A DNA stretch of 64,000 nucleotides from Nocardia puris (GCF_003315035.1 NZ_QNRE01000020.1:1-64000); one strand, 5' to 3'; counted from the stretch's first letter, positions 1 through 8,470 are shown. Translations and numbers: made by a program. Notes: generated by a model from the sequence alone, not told the origin.

Positions 1-705
1 CTTGAAGGATCACGCGGTGGCCATCTCCTTTCCGGCTACGACACGCCGGTCACACCGGACGATCCGGCTGATACACCACCCTGCCGGACGCAACCCGCTG
101 TTCAGGCTGCCGCGAACCAGGGCGAGTCGATCCCGGCATCGGATGAAGTCGCCAGCGGCACATCGGAAACCAACGACACGACGCCGGCTCCCGTCTTCAC
201 CGATGGACTGGTCAGATGGGCGAAACTTCCACCGCTGCTGGAGGCATCGGAAGTATCGTCTTATCTGTACTTGGCTGCCTCGTTCTCCAATACGCCACTG
301 GTGGCCGAGGGGCTTCCGCAGAGGTTGCGTGATATCGCGGCGAACCTGACATCCAGCAGCAGGGTCGATCAGCAAGCGGTTTCCGACGATGACCTGCGCG
401 CACTGGATGGTGCCGATGTACGCCAGCTGGTCGATTATCTCGCGCGATCCACCCGCGACCAGCCGGTGATTCAGAAGTTCACCGTGCAATCCATCCTTCG
501 GATCATCGACTGCCACCCATCAGCGACCGATGCCGCTATTGCAGGGTTGAAACGGATTCCCGCGAAGGATCTGAAGCCAGCGACGGTCCTGCTGTTCCTG
601 AACCGAGACAAGACCACTTATCAGCCGCTTTTCGATGACTGGTCGCAGGGCAATCCGCCGGTCCCTGTCCGCACCGCCATCGAACAGGTGAGCGGGAGCC
701 GCTGA
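1..705 (+). CDS. qatA: QatA-like ATPase, C-terminal part (5' end outside window)
   Basis: The frame is open from the first base and stops with TGA at 703-705, so this is the last 234 residues of a longer protein. No Walker motifs are visible; in QatA proteins they lie in the N-terminal KAP-type P-loop domain, which would be upstream of the window. The visible part has a Pro/Thr/Ser-rich linker (about residues 10-70) and then a helical domain rich in Asp, Arg and Leu. The identity rests on context: the next three genes are QatB-, QatC- and QatD-like in the canonical order, and QatB starts 3 nt after this stop. In Qat anti-phage systems QatA is the ATPase component. I cannot confirm the ATPase from this fragment alone. 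Confidence 0.72.
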   Translation, partial: LEGSRGGHLLSGYDTPVTPDDPADTPPCRTQPAVQAAANQGESIPASDEVASGTSETNDTTPAPVFTDGLVRWAKLPPLLEASEVSSYLYLAASFSNTPLVAEGLPQRLRDIAANLTSSSRVDQQAVSDDDLRALDGADVRQLVDYLARSTRDQPVIQKFTVQSILRIIDCHPSATDAAIAGLKRIPAKDLKPATVLLFLNRDKTTYQPLFDDWSQGNPPVPVRTAIEQVSGSR

Positions 706-708
706 CCG

Positions 709-1491
709 ATGGGTACTAGCGGTTCGTTCGGCGGCAGTGGTGGCAAGGACGCGCAGGACCTGCGTGAATCGATAGCGGGCTGGCTCGATGACGACTCATC
801 GACCGACCAAGCCGCCGACGCACAATCCGTCGATACGCGCAATATCGACCGGTTACGGCCGATGATCCGGATGCTGGCGAACTCCCGTGGTAGCGGGAGT
901 GGCGGCGGCGGTGGATCAGCGGGTGGTTCCAGCGGTGGTGGTGGACGTTCGTCTGGAGGCGTAGCTCGTTCCGTCCAGCGGACCTCTCGCGTAGCGGGCA
1001 GAGCAGGCAGTCTCGCGTCGGCCTATGCCGCCGGTGATCGCGCGACGCTGGCTGCCGCCGGTTTGAACTACGACGAGCTGATAGCGCTCAATGATCCCCT
1101 CGAAGTCGGATCACGCATCGCGAAGGCTGCTCTGGATAGTCAGAGTGACGGAACCTTCGAGTCCGGTGAGGAACGTGTCATCGTCGCCGAACTCATCGCG
1201 TGGATTATCGAGAGTCCTCCTGATTCCGTGCCCCGACCTGATGAGGTTGCGCGGAAATCTATTGAACTGATCATCGCCGAGTGCTCCCTGTCGGAGGTGT
1301 CGGACACCCTGCGCTCCGGTCCGATGAATGCCAGCGAGCGCAGACAGGTCGAAGACGAGATCCGCGAGGCTGCTGGCGTTCTCGCTGGCCAGGCGAGGCT
1401 TTCGGCCACCGGGGCAACCGAAGCCGAAATCACACAGGCTATCCGGAACGGCATCGACATGCTGGTGAAAATCTATGGAGGTTCGGCATGA
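709..1491 (+). CDS. qatB: QatB-like protein of a Qat anti-phage system
   Basis: 260 residues. The N-terminus MGTSGSFGGSGG is a Gly/Ser-rich start of the kind I associate with QatB proteins, and a second very Gly/Ser-rich low-complexity tract follows at about residues 62-85. The C-terminal half is an acidic helical domain with no enzymatic motif that I recognise. It starts 3 nt after the qatA stop, and its TGA shares the ATGA overlap (1488-1491) with the next start, so translation is coupled. QatB is essential in characterised Qat systems but its biochemical role is unknown. The assignment combines length, N-terminal character and position between qatA and qatC. Confidence 0.8.
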   Translation: MGTSGSFGGSGGKDAQDLRESIAGWLDDDSSTDQAADAQSVDTRNIDRLRPMIRMLANSRGSGSGGGGGSAGGSSGGGGRSSGGVARSVQRTSRVAGRAGSLASAYAAGDRATLAAAGLNYDELIALNDPLEVGSRIAKAALDSQSDGTFESGEERVIVAELIAWIIESPPDSVPRPDEVARKSIELIIAECSLSEVSDTLRSGPMNASERRQVEDEIREAAGVLAGQARLSATGATEAEITQAIRNGIDMLVKIYGGSA

Positions 1492-2780
1492 CCTCGATTC
1501 TCTTCGAGGTATCCGAGGCGCGCGCGACCAGCGCAGCTGGGTTCGATGAGGTCTTCTTGTGGAATGAAACAGCTACCTCGACATTCCAAGGTCCGCTCAA
1601 GCCCTCACTGACCCAGCTCGGACAGGTGCAGCCGCTCAACTCCGATTTCGTACGAATCGCCTTGGCAGTGCTGGCGGCCGATCGCTCGGTGCTGCGCGCC
1701 CGCGGCGGATCGGAGTGGAACCGGCGGCAATTCGACCTCACCGTCGCAGTGGACCATCCCGATGTCTGGGTAGGCCAAGCAATTCACCTGGCACAGGTCG
1801 TTGGGTTCCTCACCGGTGACACATGGTCGTTCACCTTCGACCAAGCCGCCCCGCTGCCCACCCACACACCCGCTTCGGCCCTGGAGAATACATCCCGTGT
1901 CGTTCTCCTCAGCGGAGGCGCCGACTCGGCAACCGGCGCATTGATGTCCAGACACAACCTGTCCGAGGGCGAAGGCCACATCCTGATCTCGCAATTCAGC
2001 CAGCACGCCATCGCTGGCGTACAGGAAGCGCTTGCAGCACAGATCGAGCGCCTGGTTCCCGGCAGGGGACAGACGCATCACCGGATACAACTCACCCGTA
2101 AGAGCGAGCGGTTCGATGGCACTAGGTTCAAAGACGAGCGATCGACACGCTCCCGGTCGATCCTGTTTCTGGCACTCGGCCTTGCGGCAGCCTCGGTCAC
2201 CGACACCCCACTGCGGATACCGGAGAACGGGTTCGCTTCGCTCAACCCTCCACTGGGTCCCGAACGTCGCGGCAGCCTGTCCACCAAGACCACCCACCCA
2301 AAATTCTTGAACGACCTGCGGCAACTACTGACCGACATCGGCGCGCATGGTGACATCGTCAACCCCTACGAGCAGATGACCAAAGGAGAGATGTTCCGTG
2401 ACCTCGCCGACACCTTCGGCGATGATGCCGCCTCAACGTATCTAAGCAAGACCAACTCTTGCTCGCACGCGGATGGCAGATTTGCCGGCATCAGCCCCGG
2501 CAGTTCATGCGGTGTCTGCTTCGGATGCCTCGTTCGGCGAGCGTCCTTCCACGCCGCAGGACTGGTCGATCGAACGACCTACCTGAGCGACGACAAAACA
2601 GGAAAGTCAGCCGACTACGTGAAGGGCAAGTCCATCGAGGTCGCGATGCGGGACTTCGTATCAGCGGGCGTCAGTAATGCCATGATCATGGCGATGGACC
2701 TCCCAGATGGTTACTCGGCCAGAGACGCCCACGCCCTCTGCGTTCGAGGGGTAGCCGAACTCGCGGAGTTTCTGAAATGA
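1488..2780 (+). CDS. qatC: QatC, QueC-like nucleotide-processing protein
   Basis: 430 residues starting at the ATG in the ATGA overlap with qatB; an in-frame start at 1281 lies inside qatB and is rejected. A PP-loop nucleotide-binding motif SGGADS at about residues 142-147 matches the SGGxDS loop of QueC (7-cyano-7-deazaguanine synthase) ATPases. Near residues 322-348 a Cys/His cluster including CGVCFGC resembles the QueC zinc site. The ~130-residue N-terminal extension is absent from housekeeping QueC, and no other queuosine-pathway gene (queD, queE, queF) is nearby, which argues for defence use. In Qat systems QatC is the QueC homologue; whether it makes a 7-deazaguanine product or another base or protein modification is unknown. 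The ATGA overlap with qatD (2777-2780) again couples translation. Confidence 0.9.
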   Translation: MTSILFEVSEARATSAAGFDEVFLWNETATSTFQGPLKPSLTQLGQVQPLNSDFVRIALAVLAADRSVLRARGGSEWNRRQFDLTVAVDHPDVWVGQAIHLAQVVGFLTGDTWSFTFDQAAPLPTHTPASALENTSRVVLLSGGADSATGALMSRHNLSEGEGHILISQFSQHAIAGVQEALAAQIERLVPGRGQTHHRIQLTRKSERFDGTRFKDERSTRSRSILFLALGLAAASVTDTPLRIPENGFASLNPPLGPERRGSLSTKTTHPKFLNDLRQLLTDIGAHGDIVNPYEQMTKGEMFRDLADTFGDDAASTYLSKTNSCSHADGRFAGISPGSSCGVCFGCLVRRASFHAAGLVDRTTYLSDDKTGKSADYVKGKSIEVAMRDFVSAGVSNAMIMAMDLPDGYSARDAHALCVRGVAELAEFLK

Positions 2781-3547
2781 GCCGACAACTTCCCCCGCTC
2801 GACATGCATGCCCACGTCGAAACCTCAGTGCCCCAACGAGACCTGGAAGGACTCGGAGCCGTCGTCTTCGCCGCTACCAGATCGCAGAAGGAGTTTACGC
2901 AAACTCTCGATCGGCATGACCAGATTGTCGTATGGGGTCTTGGATGCCATCCGGGAGTCCCCGTGGCACACGTCTCCTTCGACGCAGACGCATTCCGCGA
3001 GCAGCTCGCAGCCACACCCTTCGTGAGCGAGATCGGATTGGACTCGCGATCGAAAGTTCCTGCGGCCGAACAGCAGCAAACCTTCCGCTCGATACTTGAG
3101 CTCTGTAAGGGTTCGCCGCGAATCCTGTCCGTCCACAGCAGCGGACGAACACAACAGGTCCTGGACCTGGTCGAGGACGTACACATCGACGGTATCGTCC
3201 TACACTGGTGGCTCGGGACGGAGCAGGAGACCCGCCGGGCCATCGAACTCGGCTGCTACTTCTCCGTGAACTACGCAATGCTCGGCAAACCGCAACTAAA
3301 CGCCATTCCCCACGACCGCCTACTGCTCGAAACGGATCACCCCTCCGGTGACCGACGCTCCTCCCGCCCACGTAGGCCAGGGAACACTCATACAGTCGAG
3401 GAGGAGATCGCCCGACTCAGTGGCAAAGACGTCGCGTTCGTCCGGGATCTCCAATGGCAGAATCTAGTGCGCCTGGTCGATCAACTCACGTTGACGCATC
3501 TGTTTCCGGTGGCGATTCAACGCATGCTTGCCTACAGCCGACGATAG
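2777..3547 (+). CDS. qatD: QatD, TatD-like metal-dependent nuclease
   Basis: 256 residues, amidohydrolase-fold TatD family. The metal-ligand set is complete: HAH at residues 11-13, GCHPG near 57, the Glu in SEIGLD near 87, VHSSG near 117, LHWW near 141 and ETDHPSGD near 190. TatD proteins are Mg-dependent 3'-5' exonucleases or phosphoesterases; in Qat systems QatD is the TatD-like partner needed for phage protection. It is translationally coupled to qatC through ATGA. Its last 62 bp overlap, tail to tail, the end of the following minus-strand gene. Confidence 0.9.
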   Translation: MSRQLPPLDMHAHVETSVPQRDLEGLGAVVFAATRSQKEFTQTLDRHDQIVVWGLGCHPGVPVAHVSFDADAFREQLAATPFVSEIGLDSRSKVPAAEQQQTFRSILELCKGSPRILSVHSSGRTQQVLDLVEDVHIDGIVLHWWLGTEQETRRAIELGCYFSVNYAMLGKPQLNAIPHDRLLLETDHPSGDRRSSRPRRPGNTHTVEEEIARLSGKDVAFVRDLQWQNLVRLVDQLTLTHLFPVAIQRMLAYSRR

Positions 3548-4022
3548 AGGAATCCGCCGCATCTTTCCTCTCGGCCACCGCCGGCCGCATCCTTACCCCA
3601 GCTCGCTTCAACGCCTTCGCCACCGTGCTCGCATCCACCCCCAACTCCTTGCCGATCTGCGCCGTCGTCCACAACTCTTCGATGTACAACTTCGTCGCTC
3701 GCTCCACCAGCGACTCCGTCATCTTCACCATCGGTCGCTTCGCCACCCCAGCTCGCCGCAGGTGAGCTTCCACTGTGTTCCGATGTGCCCCATACTCTTC
3801 GGCTAGCTCCATCATCGAGGCTCCACGTCGATACCGCTCCACCAACGCCGCGACTTCGTCGGGTTGCAACTTCCGGTTCGGTCGATACGCCACCTCGTCG
3901 CCAGGTTTCTCACAAGCTCCCAGCTCAGCGCCCTCGACTTCAACTTCCAGCTCCTCCCCCAACTCCCGAACCAGCCGCGCTAACGGTGCAGGAAAAATTG
4001 AAAGGGATTCACGGAGGCGCAC
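3486..4022 (-). CDS. Small helix-turn-helix protein (resolvase-type HTH)
   Basis: 178 residues. Two consecutive helix-turn-helix blocks are visible: one near residues 52-95 (a Lys-Leu-X-Pro-Asp-Glu-Val start and ELAEEYGAHRNTVEAHLRRAGV) and one near 105-145 (TAQIGKELGVDASTVAKALKRAGV). Both resemble the C-terminal HTH of serine recombinases and transposase-like proteins, but there is no catalytic resolvase domain. The gene is convergent with qatD and overlaps its last 62 bp. It could be a regulator of the defence island or a remnant of a recombinase that moved it. The start at 4022 gives an acidic N-terminal stretch (Glu-rich, residues 20-38); internal Met starts are possible. Codon use is typical for the window. 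Confidence 0.6.
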   Translation of the reverse strand: MRLRESLSIFPAPLARLVRELGEELEVEVEGAELGACEKPGDEVAYRPNRKLQPDEVAALVERYRRGASMMELAEEYGAHRNTVEAHLRRAGVAKRPMVKMTESLVERATKLYIEELWTTAQIGKELGVDASTVAKALKRAGVRMRPAVAERKDAADSSIVGCRQACVESPPETDAST

Positions 4023-4874
4023 TTATCTGCGACGGCATTTCCGCAGGTCAACGATGCTTCGACTGTAGCCCCGAATAGCTCGACATCAGGAATTTCAGGT
4101 CACACGCGGTCCCGCTTGTACCGCCGCAGGGCGCACCGAACAGGGAACCCACTCCAACGTGATGCGATCACCCCGCCGGACGAGAAGCCGAGCAGACCCG
4201 GCGGTCGCGCGCACCGATCTTCTACGGGGGCGGGGTCAAGGCGAATCTGCTGTTCTTGTTCGACCGCGCCTGTTTGTGTCGGGTGCCGAAGAGGGGTCGG
4301 CGTTGACCTGATCGAAGATCAGATCCTGGCGCCCTGCTCGGTGATCCGCGTACGGATCCGGGTACACGTCGAAGGGGACGTTGTCCCCGTCGATCACCGG
4401 CTCCTCACAGGAGTACTCGCTGACCAGGTTCTCGCGCGCGAGCTACCGGCACGTGGCGGCCGAGTCGTTTTGAGGCTTCAGTCCGGGCCGGCGCGGAAGG
4501 CGCTCCACCGGTGCAGCACCTCACGGTCGATGCCGGGGGGCAACTCGGCCAGTAAGGATCCGTCGATGAGGTCCAGTGTCAAGCGCGCGGGCAGACGCGG
4601 GTCACGGGTCGCCATGGTCCATATCCCAAACCCGATGTACATGCGCGCACTGAGCGCACGAGAACCGATACCCGAATGCCTTGTCCACCAATTCTCAGGC
4701 CCCGCAAACGAACAACACCTCCCGCGCATCCTCGCCGTCCAGTGTGGCGACATCGGCACGTACCCACGCCCAGTCGAGCCGCGGGACCACACCGTAGGTG
4801 CGGGGCCGGAGAATCACCGCCACCGGGTGCGCCGGCGCCGTTCGATGCAGGCGGCGCACCAGCGTGTGCGTTCG
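4023..4874. other. Decayed non-coding stretch after the defence operon
   Basis: No intact gene. Short coding-looking segments are visible on the minus strand: about 4300-4440 reads as an acidic peptide containing CEEPVIDGDNVPFDVYPDP, and about 4480-4615 reads as a Leu/Asp-rich peptide ending in AFRAGPD with a stop at 4478. They lie in different frames and none has a convincing start. I read this as debris of one or more minus-strand genes rather than functional intergenic DNA. The long plus-strand frame crossing it (4116-5624) has shadow-like composition, rich in Arg, His and Pro. Confidence 0.4.
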
Positions 4875-5455
4875 TTACGGGGTGTAGAGGAAGTTCGTCC
4901 ACTCGACGTCGTGGCCGTGGCAAGTGGCCCGGAACTCGACCTCAGGATGCTCGTCCATCGCCTGGTACCTGCTCACCAGTTCGGCAATCTTGGCGGCGGT
5001 GTTGAGCAATTTCGTTCCCTGCTCGGCGAACACCGCGCCCTCGGGGTTCGTCGGTTCGGCGACAGCTGTGCGCGTGACCGGGGAGAAGGTCTGCGGCCAC
5101 GGGAGTCGATACACCCGCACCAGCGCCCCGGTCTCGGGGTGAGTCATCCGCCGGTCTCGACGCAACTGACCGTCGCTGTCCGCGGTGAGGACGGTGATGA
5201 TCTGGGCGAGGTTGTAGACACAGTGGGTGCTGTGATCGTTGGGACGGCCCCCGCTGGACGGATTGCGGGCGAAATATGCTGCACGCCCGTGGTTTTCTCC
5301 GTCCGTGCGATCTCGGCCACAGGATGCACCCGCGCCCCGCACCCGATGGTGTGCAGGCCGATGGCTTCGGCCACGACTGCCCGTAGTCGGCGATCTGGGA
5401 GGCGAGCAGAATCGCGCCCGTGCCCGGGTGGCGAGCGCGTGACATCGCGGCCTTC
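4875..5455 (-). pseudogene. Frameshifted relic of an unidentified minus-strand gene
   Basis: Three adjoining minus-strand segments in different frames read like one protein. About 5375-5450 gives HPGTGAILLASQIADYG, 5260-5374 continues with VAEAIGLHTIGCGARVHPV, and 4875-5260 gives VYNLAQIITVLTADSDGQ and later LLNTAAKIAELVSRYQAM, ending in NFLYTP and TAA at 4875-4877. Switching frame twice (near 5375 and 5255) restores a continuous, protein-like sequence, so at least two frameshifts have broken it. I do not recognise the family and give no function. The upstream end is unclear: the frame runs on toward 5620, but that part looks antisense to the MFS relic on the other strand. Confidence 0.4.
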
Positions 5456-5529
5456 GATGAATATTCTGCGCCTCTGCCATCACAGTCCGTCCGCCCCGCT
5501 TCGTGATCACGCTGCTCAATCCAGAGTAG

Positions 5530-5745
5530 GACCGAAACGAGCCAACCTTCGCCGAGGGCGACCGACCCGGCGTCGCGCTCATCACCTTCTTCGTCGGGCT
5601 CGCCTTTGCTCGTCCTGCTCGTGATCCGCCGGCTGTGCATGCCGGTGCCCATGATCAACGTCCGCCTCTTGCGGGGCCAGGCTTTCACCGGCGCGGCGGT
5701 CACCGACCTGCTGTCGATGTTCACCATGGTCTCGAGATCCTTCCA
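5530..5745 (+). pseudogene. Relic of a DHA2-type MFS drug transporter
   Basis: On the plus strand, one frame near 5560-5605 reads GVALITFFVGLAF. After a frameshift it continues near 5605-5740 as LLVLLVIRRLC, then MINVRLLRGQAFTG and TDLLSMFTMV. This matches the region of DHA2 (QacA/EmrB-like) transporters where a loop of the form 'P-[LM]-[IL]-[DN]-[VL]-R-L-[FL]-R-x-R-x-F' precedes the next membrane helix; the intact transporter at 17760-19217 is of the same class. Only about 70 residues survive, with no start and no continuation past 5745. The strand is opposite to the neighbouring relic, so this zone has been rearranged. Confidence 0.45.
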
Positions 5746-5950
5746 GTTGTGCTGCGCTACAGGGTGATACGCTCGGACAGTTGGGGAGCTCGGATGGTGG
5801 TGCCGATCGTTCACCACACTGTGGCATCCAGAAGGCTGATGCGCGCTGAGGAGTCGATTTCGGATGCATGGGCCGGAACCCGGAGAGTCGAGCCGCCTCG
5901 ACCGAAAGATCGGCTCCGGGCGGCAGGGCCTAGCGCGAAAAACCGTCAAT

Positions 5951-6010
5951 GATCGATATAGGGATCATCGACCACATCGGGCGCGAAAGATCTATATATG
6001 AATCATCGAC
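5951..6010 (+). repeat. Pair of 22-bp direct repeats with AT-rich core
   Basis: Positions 5951-5972 and 5989-6010 match at 19 of 22 bases, both ending in ATCATCGAC and carrying a central ATATA. They lie just after the stop of the histidine kinase gene, at the boundary between the decayed zone and the ordinary genes. In the first copy, ATGATC and GATCAT flank the AT core as a short inverted repeat (5949-5968). They could be binding sites of a regulator, or a recombination scar at the edge of the acquired segment. Such AT-rich sequence is rare in this window. Confidence 0.5.
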
Positions 6011-6043
6011 GTGGGCGAATCTGCATCCCCGGGATCGCCACGC

Positions 6044-7123
6044 TTACCCCGCCCCAGGAAACCGCGCGACAACGACGAGTCCACCCCCCTCCCGCGCCGA
6101 CAACGCAAGCGTCCCCGAATGCGCCCGCGTGATGCTGTCGGCAATCGCCAAACCCAACCCGACCCCCGCATGGTGGTTGCGCACCCGCTCCGCTCCTCTC
6201 TGAAACGGTTCGGTAAGCGTCGCAACAACTTCCGGCGACAACACCTGACCAGTGTTCTCCACGACGAGCGCCACACCTCCGGGATGCACGCCGGTCGTGA
6301 CCCACACCGCCCCGCGCCCCGGCAGGTTGTGGACGATCGCGTTGTGGACGAGGTTCGTCGTGAGTTGGAGGAGGAGGGTGGGGGAGCCGAGGGTGGGGGC
6401 GACCACGCCGGAGGTTTCGAGGGTGATGCCGTGCCGTTCCGCAAGGGGCAGAAGGGTTTCGGTGGCTTCTTCGGCGAGGAGGGAGAGGTCGACGGGTTCG
6501 CGGGTGAAGGAGCGCTGGTCGGCGCGGCTGAGCAGGAGCAGGGCTTCGGTGAGGTCGATCGCCCGGGTGTTGACGGCCTGGAGGCGGTCCACGAGTTCGG
6601 CGCTGTCGTGGTCGCGGTCGTTGCGGGCCACGTCGAGCAGGGTCTGGGTGATCGCGAGCGGGGTGCGCAGTTCGTGCGAGGCGTTGGCCGCGAACCGGCG
6701 CTGTTCGGCGACGTGGGCTTCCAGCCGGGCGAGCATGGCGTCGAAAGTGTCGGCGAGCTCGCGCAGTTCGTCGCGGCGGCCCGGCAACTGGATTCGGTGC
6801 GAGAGCGACCCGTTCGCGGCCATGCGGGCGGCGGCGGTGATGCGCGTGAGGGGAGCGAGCATCCGGCCGGCGAGGATCCACCCGCCCAGCAGACCGAACA
6901 TCAGCAGGAAGAGCAGCACCACCGCCATGAACGGCACGAAGGCGCGCAGGAGGAGCGAGCGGTCGATCCAGAAACTGTCGGTGGCGTTGATCCAGCCGGT
7001 GGGCAGGAAGTACAGGTAGAAGATCAGCACGGCGGCGAGCAACAGGACACCCGCGACCATGAGGAAGCCGGCGTAGCTGAGGGTCAGCTTGAGGCGGACG
7101 CTCAGTCCGGGGGCCCTATGCAC
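6044..7123 (-). CDS. Sensor histidine kinase of an OmpR-type two-component system
   Basis: 359 residues from the GTG at 7123, which overlaps the response-regulator stop by 8 bp; a longer frame to 7228 lies inside that gene and is rejected. TM1 is at about residues 10-33 and TM2 at about 55-80, separated by a loop of only about 25 residues, typical of kinases that sense within or near the membrane. A HAMP domain follows (ILAGRMLAPLTRITAAA), then HisKA with HELRTPLAI (phospho-His), the N box NLVHNAIVHN and the G2 box GVGLGLAIAD of the HATPase domain. It autophosphorylates and passes phosphate to the adjacent regulator. The divergent D,D-carboxypeptidase suggests a cell-wall signal, but that is inference. 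Confidence 0.93.
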   Translation of the reverse strand: MHRAPGLSVRLKLTLSYAGFLMVAGVLLLAAVLIFYLYFLPTGWINATDSFWIDRSLLLRAFVPFMAVVLLFLLMFGLLGGWILAGRMLAPLTRITAAARMAANGSLSHRIQLPGRRDELRELADTFDAMLARLEAHVAEQRRFAANASHELRTPLAITQTLLDVARNDRDHDSAELVDRLQAVNTRAIDLTEALLLLSRADQRSFTREPVDLSLLAEEATETLLPLAERHGITLETSGVVAPTLGSPTLLLQLTTNLVHNAIVHNLPGRGAVWVTTGVHPGGVALVVENTGQVLSPEVVATLTEPFQRGAERVRNHHAGVGLGLAIADSITRAHSGTLALSAREGGGLVVVARFPGAG

Positions 7124-7790
7124 GGCCGGTGTCCGCGTCGATGCGGTAGCCGACACCGGCGACCGTGGCGATGATCCACGGTTCGCCGAGGCGTTTGCGC
7201 AGCGCCGAGACGGTGATGCGCACGGCATTGGTGAACGGGTCGGCGTTCTCGTCCCACGCCCGCTCCAAGAGTTCCTCGGCGCTCACGACTCCGCCCTCGG
7301 CCGCGACCAGGACTTCGAGCACGGCGAACTGCTTGCGGGTCAGCGCGACGTAGCGGCCGTCGCGGTAGACCTCGCGGCGGAACGGGTCCACCCGCAGCCC
7401 CGCGATCTCCCGCACCGGCGGCCTGCTGTGGGCGCGCCTGCGGTCGAGCGCCCGGAGGCGGAGCACGAGTTCGCGGAGGTCGAACGGTTTGGTGAGGTAG
7501 TCGTCGGCGCCGAGTTCGAAGCCGGTCGCCTTGTCGTCGAGCCGGTCGGCGGCGGTGAGCATCAGGATCGGCATGCCGCTGCCGGAGGCGACGATGCGCC
7601 GGGCGATCTCGTCGCCGGACGGGCCGGGGATGTCGCGGTCGAGGACGGCGATGTCGTAGCTGTTGACGCTCAACAGTTCCAGCGCGGCGTCGCCGTCGCC
7701 CGCGATATCGGCGGCGATCGCGTCCAAGCGCAGCCCATCGCGGATGGCCGTCGCCAAATAGGGTTCGTCCTCGACGATCAGTACACGCAT
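7116..7790 (-). CDS. OmpR-family response regulator
   Basis: 224 residues from the ATG at 7790; the upstream extension of the frame has no plausible start. The receiver domain (residues 1-115) begins MRVLIVEDEP with the acidic pocket, has the phospho-acceptor Asp in VLDRDIPGPSGDE, and the conserved Lys in DDYLTKPFD. The C-terminal winged helix (Trans_reg_C, about 125-222) ends in AVRITVSALRKRLGEP, the usual recognition helix, and VGYRID. Its end overlaps the kinase start by 8 bp, so the pair is co-translated. The 89-bp gap to the divergent carboxypeptidase gene at 7880 is the likely place for autoregulation. Confidence 0.94.
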   Translation of the reverse strand: MRVLIVEDEPYLATAIRDGLRLDAIAADIAGDGDAALELLSVNSYDIAVLDRDIPGPSGDEIARRIVASGSGMPILMLTAADRLDDKATGFELGADDYLTKPFDLRELVLRLRALDRRRAHSRPPVREIAGLRVDPFRREVYRDGRYVALTRKQFAVLEVLVAAEGGVVSAEELLERAWDENADPFTNAVRITVSALRKRLGEPWIIATVAGVGYRIDADTGRA

Positions 7791-7879
7791 AGACCCTCGA
7801 TCCTCCCAGCCGGGGTATATCGCCGGCGTATCGAAAACCGCATACGGGCCGGCAACGCCGCGCTGCCTTGACTGGGCGC

Positions 7880-8470
7880 ATGAACTATCGCCAACCAGCA
7901 CGAACCCGGCCAGCTGTCCTCCTGGCACTCGTGGTCGGCGCCGCCCTGCTCCTCGGTGTGCTCGCGTACCAGCCGCTCGCGTCGCTGGGCACGTCGTCCG
8001 TCGCGTCCATCGGCGTACCTCCCGGCGCCCACCATGATCCACCCGGTGTGTCGGTCTTCGCCGACGACATTCCGTCGGTGGCCAATCTCGATCCCGATCT
8101 GCTCCGCGCCCTGCGCCGCGCCGCCACGGACGCCGCCGACGACGGCGTGGAGTTCGTCGTCAACAGCGGCTGGCGTTCGCGGGAGTACCAGGCGCAACTG
8201 TTGCGCGACGCGGTGGCGGAGTACGGCTCGGAAACCGAGGCCGCGCGGTGGGTGGCCACCCCCGACACGTCCGCGCACGTGTCGGGCGACGCGGTCGACC
8301 TCGGGCCGGACGCGGCCACGGCGTGGCTGTCCAGGCACGGCGCGAGCTACGGACTGTGCCAGATCTACGCGAACGAGCCGTGGCATTACGAACTCCGCTC
8401 CGACGCAACTGATTACGGCTGCCCCACCCCGTACGCCGACCCCGCCGAAGATCCGAGGATGCATCAGTGA
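7880..8470 (+). CDS. VanY-like D-alanyl-D-alanine carboxypeptidase (peptidase M15)
   Basis: 196 residues from the ATG at 7880; a TTG 12 bp upstream is a less likely start. An N-terminal membrane anchor (about residues 13-33) is followed by an extracytoplasmic M15B/VanY domain with the Zn and catalytic motifs NSGWRSREYQ, SAHVSGDAVDLG (His and Asp ligands) and EPWHYEL (catalytic Glu and His ligand). Such enzymes trim the terminal D-Ala of peptidoglycan stem peptides. The gene is divergent from a two-component system and overlaps the next start by GTGA (8467-8470). A vanY-like gene beside a regulator/kinase pair recalls glycopeptide-response loci, but there is no vanH, vanA or vanX here, so a cell-wall maintenance role is more likely. 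Confidence 0.9.
   Translation: MNYRQPARTRPAVLLALVVGAALLLGVLAYQPLASLGTSSVASIGVPPGAHHDPPGVSVFADDIPSVANLDPDLLRALRRAATDAADDGVEFVVNSGWRSREYQAQLLRDAVAEYGSETEAARWVATPDTSAHVSGDAVDLGPDAATAWLSRHGASYGLCQIYANEPWHYELRSDATDYGCPTPYADPAEDPRMHQ

Noticed and set aside
1281..1487. N-terminal extension of qatC into qatB
   Set aside because: The ATG in the ATGA overlap at 1488 gives a natural N-terminus; the extension is Arg/Gly-rich and overlaps qatB coding sequence.
4116..5624. A 502-codon plus-strand frame in the decayed zone
   Set aside because: Its sequence is the shadow of minus-strand coding relics (Arg/His/Pro-rich, no domains, no ribosome site).
6011..7174. A 387-codon plus-strand frame across the histidine kinase gene
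   Set aside because: It is antisense to a complete kinase with all motifs and has typical shadow composition (Gly/Glu/Val/Gln).
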